Of a stretch of DNA of 64,000 nucleotides, positions 24,298 through 35,691 are shown piece by piece. The translations under genes and the position numbers were made by a program. The notes beneath the pieces are model-generated. The model saw only the letters and a list, made by a program, of their open reading frames with translations, did no database searches and had not been told where the DNA came from. The DNA comes from Umbelopsis ramanniana AG (taxonomy: Eukaryota; Mucoromycota; Umbelopsidomycetes; Umbelopsidales; Umbelopsidaceae), in assembly GCF_025399195.1 (NCBI RefSeq), contig NW_026252088.1, forward strand, positions 1 to 64,000. The letters are read 5' to 3'. Each line of letters starts with the position of its first letter. Positions within the stretch are counted from its first letter, which is position 1.

Positions 24298-24972
24298 TCC
24301 TAACGCTGACGGATCCTGCCGAGAAAGAGAAGTGGTGTAGAGTGAACAAGGAAAAAGGAAAGTCAGGTTGGAGTTTTTATAGGTGCCAATGCAATGTGTT
24401 ACAAAGAATTGCAATCCAGTGTGACATATTATCGAAAGCAAAAGTGACCCTGCCTCAAGCGTTTCCGCTTTAACTTGACGTTTGACAGAGATAACGAATG
24501 TCGTATTATCCATTCTTTCTCAAAGTTTCCTTTTTCCTTTTTGTCAAGCTGAGAATCATTGTCTAGCTGCTCATGTATTTTCCATGTGGAAGACACACAC
24601 TGACGTATTAAGCCACTGCCTGGTGGTGTTGTCAGAATCATTACGCATGTCATTCCAAGTTTTGACAGCGACTCCGATTACTTGTAGAACAGAGCATGAT
24701 TAATATGAATTTTTTTGGGGGGGTGGGGTTCTTTTATTCAATATCGTCTACTTGCTGTACGAGAGATACATGACATTTAATTACTATTTTTTTTTTCCTT
24801 CATTTCTTAGTTGGTATGCCACTCCTAGCTTCTATGAGATTTTACAGGTGGCGCTCAGAGTGCTGATCAAAGGGGGAAATGGTTTTGCAGATGAATGAAA
24901 GAGCAAAAATGAAAAGAAAGGCAAACGCCTCAAAGAATTTGTAGTGTTTCTTCATTAACCAACGTGGATCCA
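24298..24972. other. Intergenic region
   Basis: It lies between the zinc-knuckle ORF start and the DnaJ stop, both on the minus strand. It includes a G run near 24717-24722 and T runs. The minus-strand frame at 24429-24653 has no recognisable motif and I do not call it a gene. Confidence 0.45.
24374..24381 (-). promoter_or_regulatory. TATA-like box upstream of the zinc-knuckle ORF
   Basis: TATAAAAA on the minus strand, about 77 bases upstream of the ATG at 24297. Confidence 0.35.
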
Positions 24973-26996
24973 TTAACCAAAGTGGAAAGTGTAGCCGCCA
25001 CTGGTGCTGTAGCCTGGTGGTCCTCGTCTTTGTTGCTGCTGATAGCCGCCGCCGCCAGGGAAGCCACCACCGCCGAAGCCTCCACCTCCACCACCGCCGA
25101 ACATTTGAGCGAACACATCGTTGATATCTACATTGGCTCCATCGAATCCACCACCACCCATACCACCATCGAGGTCAACACCAGAATCAAATCGTTGCTT
25201 CTTTTGAGGGTCAGATAGAATGGCATAGGCTTCACCGATTTCCTTGAAGCGAGCCTCAGCCTTTTCATCGCCGGCATTCTTATCAGGGTGGTACTGCAAA
25301 GCCAATTTGCGGTATGCTTTCTTGATTTCTGAGTCAGATGCATCCTTGCCAAGTCCCAGTATCTTGTAATAATCTTTTCTTTGTGACTTCTTGAGTTCTA
25401 ATTCCGCCTTTCGTAATAAATTGTGGTATTCTATGTGCAGGGCCCAGTGTCAATTTTTTTTGGTTTCCAATCCATCATCCACGTGGAGGGTAAATAAACA
25501 TCGATGTACTCACCTCTATTTCCGGGTTCTGCATCAGATAATTGTTTATAATCTCGTACGGCATCTTCGTACTCTTCAAGCTCCATATAGCATGCTGCTC
25601 GACGACTGTATACTTTTGTAAACGTGGAATCCAGTTCCAAAGCCTTGTTACAGTCTGCCAGTGCATCTTGATATTTTTTTTGCTGAGAATTGGACAGTAT
25701 GAGTCAATCCAGAAACAGAAATCAAATTGGGCATTGGTAAACGCTTCTATTTACCTTTTGTAATACAGCAGCGCGGTTAGAATATAATTTGGCATTTGTT
25801 CCTTCGTTTTCCGGATCGATCTCCAATGCCGAGGAATACAAGTCATAGGCTTCCTGAAGTCTGCCTGCTTTAAATGCAGTGTTACCGGCTTCCTTTTGTG
25901 CCTCCATGGCCTTCGCTTTCTTCAGCAAAACACGAGCTTTGGCATAATCAGGATCGCAGCGCAAAGATTCCTGGCAATGTGCTACAGACTTAGCATTATC
26001 GCCTTGCATGTAAAGTACCTTGGCACGCAAGAAGAGTGCATCGGGGTTCTGCGAATCCATTCGAACCAATTCACTATGGAAAGTGGATATCAATGATTTT
26101 GCCCAAATTACTAAACCTGACATTCTTTTTAACACTTACTTTGCTAATCTATTGGCTTCTGAGTAGTTCTTTTGGCCAAGGTTGCATTCAGCCCTCCACA
26201 ATCTCCAGGTGAAGGGCACAGCGTCACTGTCGACAAAGGAAAGGGCTCTATCCAATGAATTGACAGCCAAACCCCACTGCTTGTTTTTCATGAACATCTC
26301 GGCTTGGCCGACATAATTACCAAGCTGCTGAAGATTGTATACGTCTCTCTTAGCTTGAGCATTGCCAGCATCTTTTGACAGCGCAATTTGATATTGTCGG
26401 CTGGCTTCATCCAAGTTACCAAGATTCATGTGACATTTGCCAGCTCGAAGGTAGGCCTTCACATTGTCTGGGTCGAGGTTAGTGGCCATTCTGCAATCAT
26501 CAGCAGCCTCCTTATACTTCTTGATCATGGTCAATGCAGCAGCTCGGTTGGAATAATACGTTGCTGTGCTTGGGGATGCAGCTACATGAGACGCATAACA
26601 AAAGCGTTTTAACATCAAGGTCTCAGGTACCAGGTACGTTGCAGCAATGCTTGCTTACCAATAGCTTGGGTATACAGCCTAATAGCATCGGCGTAGTGAC
26701 CTGCTTTGTATTCCTGGTTGGCTTGATTCTTTATCTCTTCTGCCGATCTATAACGGATTAGAATAGATTAGCAAGGGAGCTTGAAGCAATTTAAGTATGC
26801 CTGCCCTGCCAGCCGAATCACTGAAAGATCTCTGACTACTTGATCGCCGATCACTGACAAGATTGACTGGCGAATCACAGGATGCTAGCAAATCGCAATG
26901 CATCTAATAATGGAGATCGGCATGAGGATAATGCACTTTTTTGGGCCATTTTACTTACACATTGTTAGTGTCTATGTCCATTGGTTCAGAGCTCAT
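24973..26996 (-). CDS. TPR-containing J-domain co-chaperone (DNAJC7-like)
   Basis: A 504-residue Hsp70/Hsp90 co-chaperone with tetratricopeptide repeats followed by a J domain. Exons in reading order: 26996-26959, 26747-26659, 26581-26140, 26073-25755, 25682-25514, 25430-24973. TPR units are clear: [40 protein letters not shown] and [20 protein letters not shown]. The J domain begins [20 protein letters not shown] and carries the essential HPD in LQYHPDKN. The C-terminus is a Gly-rich tail ending YTFHFG. In animals DNAJC7 (TPR2) moves clients between Hsp70 and Hsp90; the same role is inferred here. The acceptor at 25430 was chosen because only it keeps [15 protein letters not shown] before the J domain. 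Confidence 0.93.
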
Positions 26997-28683
26997 TTTG
27001 AGTTAGGGACTGCTGTAGTTGTTAGGACTATCGGTGAGGTTATTATGTAAAGAAGCTTTAAGTGGCGGGTATGGCCCAACTTGCAAGAAAAAAGGGGAAA
27101 GACCGTAAGGATATTATTCACTGATGGCTCTAAAAAAAAATTGTGTATGAAATTGAAGATCCACTCGTCTCGGTGCAAAGAAAGTGCTGGAAGCTTTGAA
27201 TTTTTAGAAGTCCGCATAGTCATTTTTGCCCTGCGTACTGTGTGTCTTAAGATCTCGATACTGGAGGTCCTCATACAACCCGATAGTGTATAGCAGAAAT
27301 TTTGGGAGATAAATAGTAGAAAAGGATCTGAATTTATAGCATTTTTGGGCTCAATATTTGTATACTTTCTTTGATTGTAGCATGGATATATATATTGTCG
27401 TTTTCTACTTTTCGATGCTTGGTCGATTTCAGTGTTAGTTAGGACACCTGGCCGATTTTGCCTGGGAGAGGGAATAGGAATGTATGATAATTTACTATTG
27501 CAGCACTCTATTAGCTCTCATGATGTTCACATCAGTGTGAAGTCAATGTTTTGTTCCATATGGATAATGAGAATTTTCTGGTTTGGTATGGCAATCTACT
27601 ATGCCAAAAAAGTACGACTGCCAGTAAACATGTCTACACTGGCTCTAAGCTTCGAAGAAATGAAAGCGGATGGACATATACGTCAGTGTACCTCATCTGA
27701 CTTAGGGTCCGTAAAGATGAATATAGTACATAATAACCCTGCTGGTTAATGCGAAAAAATGCATGATAAAATAAGAATTTAGAAACTTCTGAGAGCGTAG
27801 TCGGAAAGGCTACCAACATAAGTAGTAAGGGTAGCCAGCCAGATAAAGCAAAGGCTCTCTGATTTATTAAGGGAAATTACGACATCTCGTAGTTGAAAAG
27901 CTGCATCGAAGCAGACAGCGTGGAAGTTGATGTTCAATCAATCGCCGTCTAATGTGAATTAGCCCTCTCGTATAGAGAAGATTTTCCCATAAAATTACAG
28001 TTACAGTAAAGCGAAATTAACGTTTGATTAACTCCGCGACTAAGTATCCACCAGAATACATGAAAATCTTCTTGGCGCTATGAATTTATAAGAGAGAAAA
28101 GAAAGAACGAAGAGACAGGCACAATATGGTTAACGCAGCCGTAGACCTGTGTGATTGACGAATTTTGTGGCGTGATAAAGTAACCCCCATTGTCAGTCAA
28201 AAACCGGTACGCACTTCTTTTCGTGGCACCTGACTTGATGCGAGTCAATTGTCTGAGAATATAAGTTCGTTCCTGTGGGGAACGCTAGTGTATGAATGTG
28301 CAATGGTCCTTTGTTGAGAATGAATTTTCCGCATATCCTGGGTACATGTATTCGCACGCCTTCTGCCGCCAGGAACTCAAATAAACATTCAGATGAAATG
28401 TGTCCTGAGGAAGCAACTGCATCCACTACTCGTGGCACGTATCGTCATCATCGAAAATGGTAAAGTCGCTTAGAAGCCCCAGAACGCAAGATCAAGGTTT
28501 TTTTCTATGAATCAAGAGAATCACGTATTGATCATTTTATCCCGGTTGGGGAAAGGACATTATTTCTGAATGTAAAATAATAAAAAAACACCCCGGTTAT
28601 GTACCTTATAGCTGAATAAGTATAAATATAAGATAAACTGATTGATCTGCCTTAAGTCGCTTTTTCTTCTATTCTCATCCAAT
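26997..28683. other. Long divergent intergenic region between the DnaJ and permease genes
   Basis: This 1,687-base stretch is the longest gap in the window. It must hold the promoters of both flanking genes. A TATA-like TATAAATA at 28621-28628 precedes the permease ATG by 56 bases. Several short open frames exist (for example 28193-28438, minus, 81 codons) but none has a recognisable motif, a good start context or introns. I see no terminal inverted repeats. Confidence 0.5.
28621..28628 (+). promoter_or_regulatory. TATA-like box of the amino-acid permease gene
   Basis: TATAAATA, 56 bases before the ATG at 28684, in AT-rich sequence. Confidence 0.4.
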
Positions 28684-30876
28684 ATGAGCGAGGTGGAAAA
28701 AGGATCTGTTAAAAACATTGAAGACACCAATCGCACTTCAGAGGCACGGTCTTCACATTCGTCCATATCCTCTGATGTTGAGAGGCAGTCAACGGATCAG
28801 CCTCACACTCTCAAGCGAAGCTTGAAATCTCGCCATTTGGCCATGATTTCATTAGGTGGTGTCATCGGCCAAGGTCTTTTCTTAAGTGCTGGAGGCAACC
28901 TAGCGGCTGCTGGACCAGCTGGTGCATTAATTGCCTACGCCATCATCGGGTTCATCGTATTTTGGGTTACTTTCGCATTGGGTACGTTCTGTATCTGTTT
29001 TGTTACCTGTCATCTTGATATCACGCTGAACTTGTGCAATTACCTTGTAGGTGAAATGGCGACGATGTATCCGGTATGCTATTCAATGCATGAACAGCTC
29101 TTGGCTGTACAGTATCTCCTTACTCAGCAAACTAAACTATAAGCGCTGTCTTTTTAGGTTTCCGGATCTTTCACAATTTTCTGTCAGCGATTTGTAGACA
29201 CTTCCTTTGGAGGAACTATTGGATATAACTACTGGGCATGTTGGAGTGTGATAGTAAGCGCCGAGTTGACTGCTATTCCCATTGTTATGCAGTATTGGAC
29301 GGACAAGGTTCCATCGTAAGTACTTTAAGGACTGTAATAAAAGGTGGGTGATAGGAAAGTCTTGATCCTGAACTAACTGTTACCCTATGTTTTTTTTAAA
29401 TGATGAAAAAAGATGGGCATGTAAGTAACAGATAAACAATATGTTTTTTAACTGGTGTGCTTGACTCTAATCTTTTACTTCTGCGTTAGGGTCTGGAATT
29501 TGGCTAATTGTCATCTTTTGCCTCAACCTATACGGCGCAAGGTCATACGCTGAAGCAGAATATTGGTTTGCAGTGGTGAGTTAGCAACTTTCTTTCGGTC
29601 CATGCACCAGATGTACATACTAAATGATTCGGCAAACCACACCCAGATTAAAATTATTGCTGTTTTGATTTTTATCATTGTTGGTTGCTTCACTTCAGGT
29701 GGTGTGATTGGTGGCACCGTTTACGGATTTAAATATTGGGTAGATCCCGGTGCATTCTCCCATGGCGTTCTAGGTGTCCTAAATGCATTTGTGTTGGCTT
29801 CCTTCAGTATGCAAGGCACAGAAATTGTTGGTATCACTGCTGGTGAATCTGAACACCCAACAAAAGATATACCTCGTGCAATTAGAAATGTATTCTGGCG
29901 ATTGCTCATTTTTTATCTTGGTTCAGGTAAGCATATAATTATGTGGAAAGTATCTATCAACGTAAAAGCGAGACAATTTGCTGATGTGCATTGTATATTC
30001 CCAGTTTTTGTTATGGGCATGGTTCTTCCCTGGAATATGCCTGACCTGTTGTCAAAGAGCTCTAACGTTACAGTGTCTCCTTTCACCTTGGTCTTCACTG
30101 CTGCTGGCCTTGGCGGAGTATCGCACGTCATGAATGCAGTCATCCTTATTACCGTCATGAGCTGCGGTAACAGCGGTATGTACGTTGCAACAAGAACCTT
30201 GTGTGCCTTATCCAAGGAAGGCTATGCACATCGAAAACTTGGACAAGTTAATAAGCGAGGTGTCCCTATATACGCATTAATATGCACTACTTTGGTCAGT
30301 CTTGTCACATTTGCAACTTCTTTCATTCCTGGAAAAGCACTTTTTTTGGTCTTGACTGATCTGAGCGGTGTAGCTGGTAAATGCGTTTTTTAATTTTTGT
30401 CAATGAGTCAATACTTTCGTATAACATACTAAACAAAACATTGAAATTTTCGTCAAGGATTTGTCACTTGGTTTGGAATCGCATTCTCGAGATGGAGGTT
30501 TAGACGAGCATGGAAGCTACAAGGAAAAGACACTTCCGAACTATTATATCATGCGCCTGGGCATCCTTGGGGAGATTTGTTTGCAATGATTGCTTGCCCC
30601 GTTGTCGCTCTGATTGCCGGTTATTCTTACTTTAGTCCTGCAGATCCCGTTGGTCTCATTGGTAATTATGCTGGCCTTGTATGTGTAGCCATTGGCTATT
30701 GTATTACCAAATTATGGACCAAAAGTAAGATGATCCCGCTTCGCGAGATAGACCTTGACGCTGGCCGCGACTTGGACATGGAACAGCGTTGGAGGGAAGA
30801 ATTAGACGAAAAGGAAAAGGACGATACTCGTGGAATTAAGAAGTATTATAGGCAAGCCATTGCCATCTTTACATAA
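28684..30876 (+). CDS. Amino-acid permease, fungal YAT/AAP family (APC superfamily)
   Basis: A 547-residue plasma-membrane amino-acid transporter with about 12 membrane spans. Exons: 28684-28981, 29051-29073, 29158-29315, 29413-29420, 29490-29575, 29647-29926, 30005-30376, 30458-30876. The hydrophilic N-terminus leads to the family signature LKSRHLAMISLGGVIGQGLF, followed by the GPAGALIAYAIIG span. Later signatures are SFSMQGTEIVGITAGESEHP and GVPIYALICTTLVSLVTFA. The fourth exon is only 8 bases (ATGGGCAT) between AG and GTAAGT; it supplies part of S-WAW-SGIW and is needed for frame. The cytosolic C-terminus is charged, with PLREIDLDAGRDLDMEQRW. The substrate range cannot be read from the sequence; general or neutral/basic amino acids are likely. 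Confidence 0.92.
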
Positions 30877-31198
30877 TCGAATTTATATATAATTGGTACC
30901 TTTCATTAAATATCACTTTTTTTACAACGAATAAACTGTAGGGACGTTTTGTTCGATCCACTTGCAACGCGAAAGATGGTATATCACTCTCCTTTACATT
31001 TCATAATTGTGTATGATCTCTTTTATAGTATGGTGGGTGACCTAGAACTAGAACTAGGTACAAGTCGGCAGCCAGGCTGACATTCTAGCAGAGGGCTGAA
31101 ATCTCACTGCGAAAATTTCCCACAATGGAAACACATGCATCACTCACAAACGGGTTATAAAATAAGACTTCAGGCGTTGTACTTCTCTACTATAAACA
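30877..31198. promoter_or_regulatory. Intergenic region with a TATA-like box for the SDR gene
   Basis: The 322 bases follow the permease stop. A TATA-like TATAAAATA at 31156-31164 lies about 35 bases before the ATG at 31199, with a pyrimidine-rich stretch between them. Confidence 0.4.
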
Positions 31199-32146
31199 AT
31201 GCAACGACACAATCTTTTCATAATAACCGGTGGAAATCGCGGTTACGGGCTTGCCATCGCAAATGCACTAAAGGCTAATGTGGAGTCACGGCATTTGACC
31301 ACCCTTATCCTGGTTGGACGCGATTCAACGTCTCTGGAACAAGCCGCTAGGTCCCTTACAGAACCGCAGCTAAAGTGCTTTTGTATCGGTAACGCAGAGC
31401 TCGACAACCTAGATACCGTTGATAACGTTGTTCTCAGTGGCATTCGAAAATTAGTCGAGGTTTGTATAAGATATAGTCTTTTATTGCACTCATCAGAGAC
31501 TAATATTGCCTGCCTCCTTCCAGCAAATTCAGACCTCATCCCCCATTACCAATGCGTATCTTATCAACAATGCTGGTACCACTGGGGATCTCTCCAAGAA
31601 GGCTTCAGCTTACAATTCGGCCGAGATTAAGCAGTACTACGATGTCAATATCGTTTCTTATGTGTCGCTGGTATCTGGGTTCATCAAACTATTCCGTCAA
31701 CCTCCTTCTTCCGATGAGAGCGCTTTTCCACCTGATCTTACGATTGTCAATATTTCGTCACTTTTGGCAGTTCAAGCATTCCCTAATTGGGGACTTTACG
31801 CTAGTGGCAAGGCTGCCAGAGACATGTTCCTTAAAGTCGTTGCTACAGAGGAGAAAGACAATCACATCAAAACATTGTCTTATGCCCCCGGACCTCTTGA
31901 TAATGAGATGCAAACTCAAGTCCGTGCAACACTAGGAGACGCAGAACAAAAGAAAATTTATGATTCCATGGCTGATGAGGTACAGAATTATTTATCATTT
32001 GATTTTTAACAGAACATTGGTACTAAAACATCAATTCGCAACAGGGAAAACTCGTGAAGATGGAGGACTCTGCCAAGAAGCTCCTCAAGCTTGTATTCTC
32101 CAACGAGTTTGAGAGTGGAGTTCACATAGACTTTTATGATATTTGA
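31199..32146 (+). CDS. Sepiapterin reductase-like short-chain dehydrogenase
   Basis: An NADP(H)-dependent SDR of 272 residues. Exons: 31199-31459, 31524-31979, 32045-32146. The Rossmann motif is FIITGGNRGYGLAIANAL (TGxxxGxG). The NNAG motif is in AYLINNAGTTGD, the catalytic Ser in IVNISSLLAVQ and the Tyr/Lys pair in YASGKAA. The LSYAPGPLDNEM segment after the active site and the overall length resemble sepiapterin reductase, the last enzyme of tetrahydrobiopterin synthesis. Another carbonyl-reducing SDR is possible, because the substrate cannot be read from the sequence. Cytosolic. The following gene begins 88 bases after the stop. Confidence 0.8.
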
Positions 32147-32234
32147 AAAATAAAAAACCTAAAAATCTTACCACCAGCATTTCGCTTAATTAAAAGTCAC
32201 ACTTTCCTTGTCAAGCACTTGTTGTGAAAAGGCC

Positions 32235-32936
32235 ATGGCAGACACAACAACGACCACAGGGCCAACCCTAACAACCAGCAACACAACTCAACATGGGACA
32301 TCCACAGAAGGCATAGCGGCTGGATCTGTGATGACCCGTGCTGGTATCGAAGCTCGCCCGCGATTAGCTTTAATGACCATCATAGGTGGATTTTGGGGAT
32401 TCACCATTGGATCGTATCTCGGTGGTAAGCAAACAGCATACCAGTATTTGGCGGAAAATGCCCACAAGTTGCCTACCACTGTACGAGGTTGGTACTTTTA
32501 CCACAAAACCAAGAACTACAAGGTGATGTTGGGCGGCATCAAGCGCGGCGTTCGAATGGGTATCCCCACGGCCGCCATTTGTCTTGCCTATGGCGGTATG
32601 GAAGCTGCCTTGGACGACACTAGAAAGGAAGCCGATATATTCAATTCCATTACAGCCGGTATGGGAACAGGCGTTCTGTTCTCTGCTATGAGTAAGTTCT
32701 TCGTCTGATTTTGTTTCGTAAAGAAGTTTTGCGGATACTCCAAATTACTTACATAGGCAACAGCCAAATTGTCTAGAAACAGCTTAAAACGAACGATACT
32801 GGTAGGATTGTACTGCGGTATTGTAACTGGTGGATTGAATGATCTACACCGCGTCGTATCAGGCGATAACCCATCGTATGTCAACTGGCTAAAGGGAGCG
32901 ACGAGTGGAAGCCGAAGCTCACCTTCCACTGCATAA
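32235..32936 (+). CDS. Tim17/22/23-family membrane protein, TIMMDC1-like
   Basis: A 209-residue inner-membrane protein. Exons: 32235-32691 and 32764-32936. A Thr/Ser-rich N-terminus precedes a glycine-rich span (MTIIGGFWGFTIGSYLGG). The domain then reads GGIKRGVRMGIPTAAICLAY, with the downstream SITAGMGTGVLFSAM and a last hydrophobic span GLYCGIVTGGLNDL. This Gly-rich four-helix pattern is that of the Tim17 family. The KRGxRxG...GGMEAALDDTR part is closest to TIMMDC1, an assembly factor of complex I. Assignment to TIMMDC1 rather than a translocase subunit is inference. The second-exon acceptor at 32763 is the only one that avoids an early stop. Confidence 0.7.
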
Positions 32937-33191
32937 CTTCTGCCCACTATACTCCTGTATTCATACTTTCACCTACATCACACCACATAGAATAATTGAA
33001 AATAAATACAAAAAATACTTTCATTTTGTTTTTGCAAACTTTATTATTGCATGCTATCCATGATGGTGGTGCTGTTTGGTTTGATGATGTTGTTATTTAC
33101 TATCTGCAGGGTTTCGTTAATTTACAATGCCAAGGTTGGTGTTGAAGTAACATGAGTGGGGAGGGGAGATTTCTACATGCCCAATCGCTAA

Positions 33192-34132
33192 TTAGTTTGT
33201 AATAGTTTTACCAAAGCTGTTTTCGACTTTTTCCTTGAGCTGGTCGGCATTCATGCCGCTGTTTTCAACTCGCAGCAGAGGATCGTCCGGGACATTAGAC
33301 CACAATCCTTCAAGGTCATATTGTTCGCGAGCCTGAGGGGTAAATAGATGAATGATAAATGGCCCAGCATCAACAAGGAGCCAGTCAGAGCCTTCATTCT
33401 TTCCTTCAACGCTTGGTTTGGGCAGTGCGTTCATGGTTGGGTCTGCCTTCTGGGCCTTACCCAACTATACAAATGACCAAAACACGTTAATGAATGAACG
33501 AGTTATCGGGTGACTCATACATCAATATCAAAAAAACGTACCACACTGACGACCTCATCGGCAATGCTGCTGAGGAATCGTTCCCCGCGAGAGCTTTCGG
33601 CTACAATCATAAAGTCTGTCCAGTCGCACTTTGAGCGCATGTCAATGACGCCAATGTTTTCGGCCTTGCTTTCCTCCAACAACGCAAGTACTGACGGGAG
33701 ATTGACTTTCTTTCCTTTGATCATCTCCTCTGCAGCTGAAGAAAGGCTTGAATCACCTGCAGCTCGACGCTGCCAGAGAGGTACAAAATCACTCTGTTGG
33801 TATTCTGGATGATCTTGCTCGTAAACCTTGTCCACAAACCAATCTGGATCAACTTCCTCGTCATTGACTTCCATGTTTTTTAAATCAGCTTCAATGGCTG
33901 CCAAAGCTTCGGGGTCTAGTGTTTCCTCGTCGACCTCTTGCTTTATGGGTGAGGCGGCAGTTTCTTTCACGTCACTAGTCAACCAGCGTCGTGTTACAGA
34001 AGGAAGCATCATACTGGGAGCCGGTCTGAGTGATAATAAAGAAGGCTTGGCCATTTGTATGGGGTGAACATTCCTTGCGGAATGCAAAGCCTGCAATGCA
34101 GATCGTCGCAATAAAAACATGGTGGGCGGCAT
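33192..34132 (-). CDS. Mitochondrial ribosome silencing/assembly factor, RsfS (MALSU1) family
   Basis: A 287-residue protein from two exons, 34132-33542 and 33464-33192. The first part is an Arg/Ser/Leu-rich mitochondrial presequence followed by an acidic linker. The C-terminal half is the RsfS/Iojap domain: NIGVIDMRSKCDWTDFMIVA, then SSRGERFLSSIADEVV, and after the intron EGSDWLLVDAGPFIIHLFT, the hallmark of the family. RsfS binds uL14 of the large ribosomal subunit and blocks joining or helps assembly; MALSU1 does this in animal mitochondria. Two nearby ATGs (34132 and 34120) are in frame. It is divergent from the Abraxas-like gene, with 110 bases between. Confidence 0.85.
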
Positions 34133-34242
34133 TGTAGATCGTGGAATATTTTTTCGAACTGACAGCCAAAAGAAAATTGCAAGTCAAATGACGGACCCAA
34201 AATCGAAGCAGTCTCAGCTTTAAACTGTGAAAACTGGTATGC
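34133..34242. promoter_or_regulatory. 110-base bidirectional promoter of RsfS and Abraxas-like genes
   Basis: The two ATG codons face away from each other across 110 bases, so the core promoters and both 5' UTRs must overlap or adjoin. No TATA box is seen. Confidence 0.4.
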
Positions 34243-35401
34243 ATGGACCATTTACAACCATTAGTCCCTTTGGTGCGTTTGACTCCAATAGCCTGGAGTT
34301 CTCTACTCTATGAATGCGCTACTGCTACTGCAGATCAGGTAAACAAATGGCAACATTTAAAGCACTTTACCTGCCATCAATGTCATTAAACCTTCATCGA
34401 TCCCGACACAGGAGGGCTTTCTGATAGGGTCTCGCGTCAAGCGGACTACTAGCACTGTCAACGATAGCTCGGACGAAACTGTAGAGCATTGTGAGGATTT
34501 TACCAGTGAGTAGAACTACAAAATAAGCTTGAGTAAGATCTAAAAACACCAGGCTAAATCGTGCTACTCGTAGTTGTAAGAGGGTATCAACTGTTATCTC
34601 GAGCCCATGATCGACCCTATAATGCGTTGGGCCAGTTCGATGAGGACCTGTTATTTCCACAAATCGAAAACTTGGATCGTAGTCATATAGTGGGTTACTT
34701 TCGATTTCGGAGGCAGACATTGCAGATCCCATCACAGCGCGAAAGAGCTATGATGTTGAGCTTAGTGAAATTGCTGCCAGCCTGTACACTGTTTACACTA
34801 TTTACCTCGTCTCTCGTGAGCGAGAGCGGCGAAACGCACTGCTACTCTTGCTCAATGTGGCAAGTCACTGACATGGATCCTCATTGCAATATGACCAAAG
34901 TTTCAACTGAAATCGTGAATATGATGGAAAATACCCTGCGGTACAAAGAATTTATATCTAACAGCGGGTCAACTGTCGAACCAAGGTACAGTTTTGTTCA
35001 TAATTGAAGGGCTGGCATATATATTCGCGCTCGCTAATATCACCTCTGCTTAGTCCTTTAGAGATGAAAATGGCGAAGACGATAGATACCAAACTAATTG
35101 TCAAGCAGTATGACGACGTGTACAAAGAGGCGGTAAATCAACTGCAGGTGTGTATATCACTTAGTGACCAGAGATGTAAACACAAGCTGACGCCTCACTG
35201 TAGGAAGCGACAAAGAAACTGTTGGAAAGTGAAAAGCGGCTGGCTAGTTTGCGAAGAGCAGTGGAGCTTGCGAACGAAGAAGATGACACAGATGACGAAG
35301 CCAGCGATCTCATGGATTCTGTCGTCTATACACCCACTTTACAATCCCCACACGTCTCTGATGGCCATCAAAGTGGCGATATGATTGATTTGTTAAGCTG
35401 A
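34243..35401 (+). CDS. Abraxas/FAM175-family MPN-minus protein (BRISC or BRCA1-A scaffold homologue)
   Basis: Spliced from 34243-34338, 34412-34505, 34574-34985, 35054-35147 and 35204-35401 into 297 residues. The N-terminal part resembles the Abraxas MPN-minus domain: EGFLIGSRVKRTTST after the first intron, then GYQLLSRAHDRPYNALGQFD. The family hallmark HIVGYFRFRRQTLQIPSQRE follows, which aligns by eye with the animal VVGW(Y/F)-(K/R)FRR...SFRE motif. No JAMM zinc ligands are visible, as expected. The C-terminal third is a coiled coil (EATKKLLESEKRLASLRRAV) that would pair with BRCC36. The C-terminus ends GDMIDLLS with no SPxF motif, so it resembles ABRAXAS2 (BRISC, cytosolic K63 deubiquitination) more than ABRAXAS1. 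An antisense open frame at 34394-34735 covers part of it and is rejected. Confidence 0.75.
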
Positions 35402-35691
35402 TAACTTTCGCTTCGAAATTCCCCCACTTCAGGCAACATGTAATATCCATCAAATGTTAATTATAATTTTACTTTTTCTTTTTTTTTCGAAGTGGAAAGG
35501 AAGCATGGGTTGTGAGCACGGTTTGAAGACCTTGATTCTATGGCAATTGTACATATTGAAAGAGAAAAAGGAATAAAAAGAAGAAAATTGAAAACATTCC
35601 ACTGTTGATTATAAACAGCATATCCACGTTTGCTAGAAAATATTCCTTTTCCCAGTGGATAGTCAGTTGAAAAAAATGGGATGCTGTTGAT

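Noticed and set aside
23887-24513. A 208-codon minus-strand ORF that includes the zinc-knuckle exon
   Set aside because: Read unspliced it breaks the knuckle and adds low-complexity sequence; only the spliced short form gives the CCHC motif.
28193-28438. An 81-codon minus-strand ORF in the long gap before the permease
   Set aside because: No motif, no introns and no promoter sign; its length is within chance expectation.
34394-34735. A 113-residue minus-strand ORF with a protein-like look (SASEIESNPLYDYDP)
   Set aside because: It is antisense to the Abraxas-like exons, whose spliced frame carries a clear family motif.
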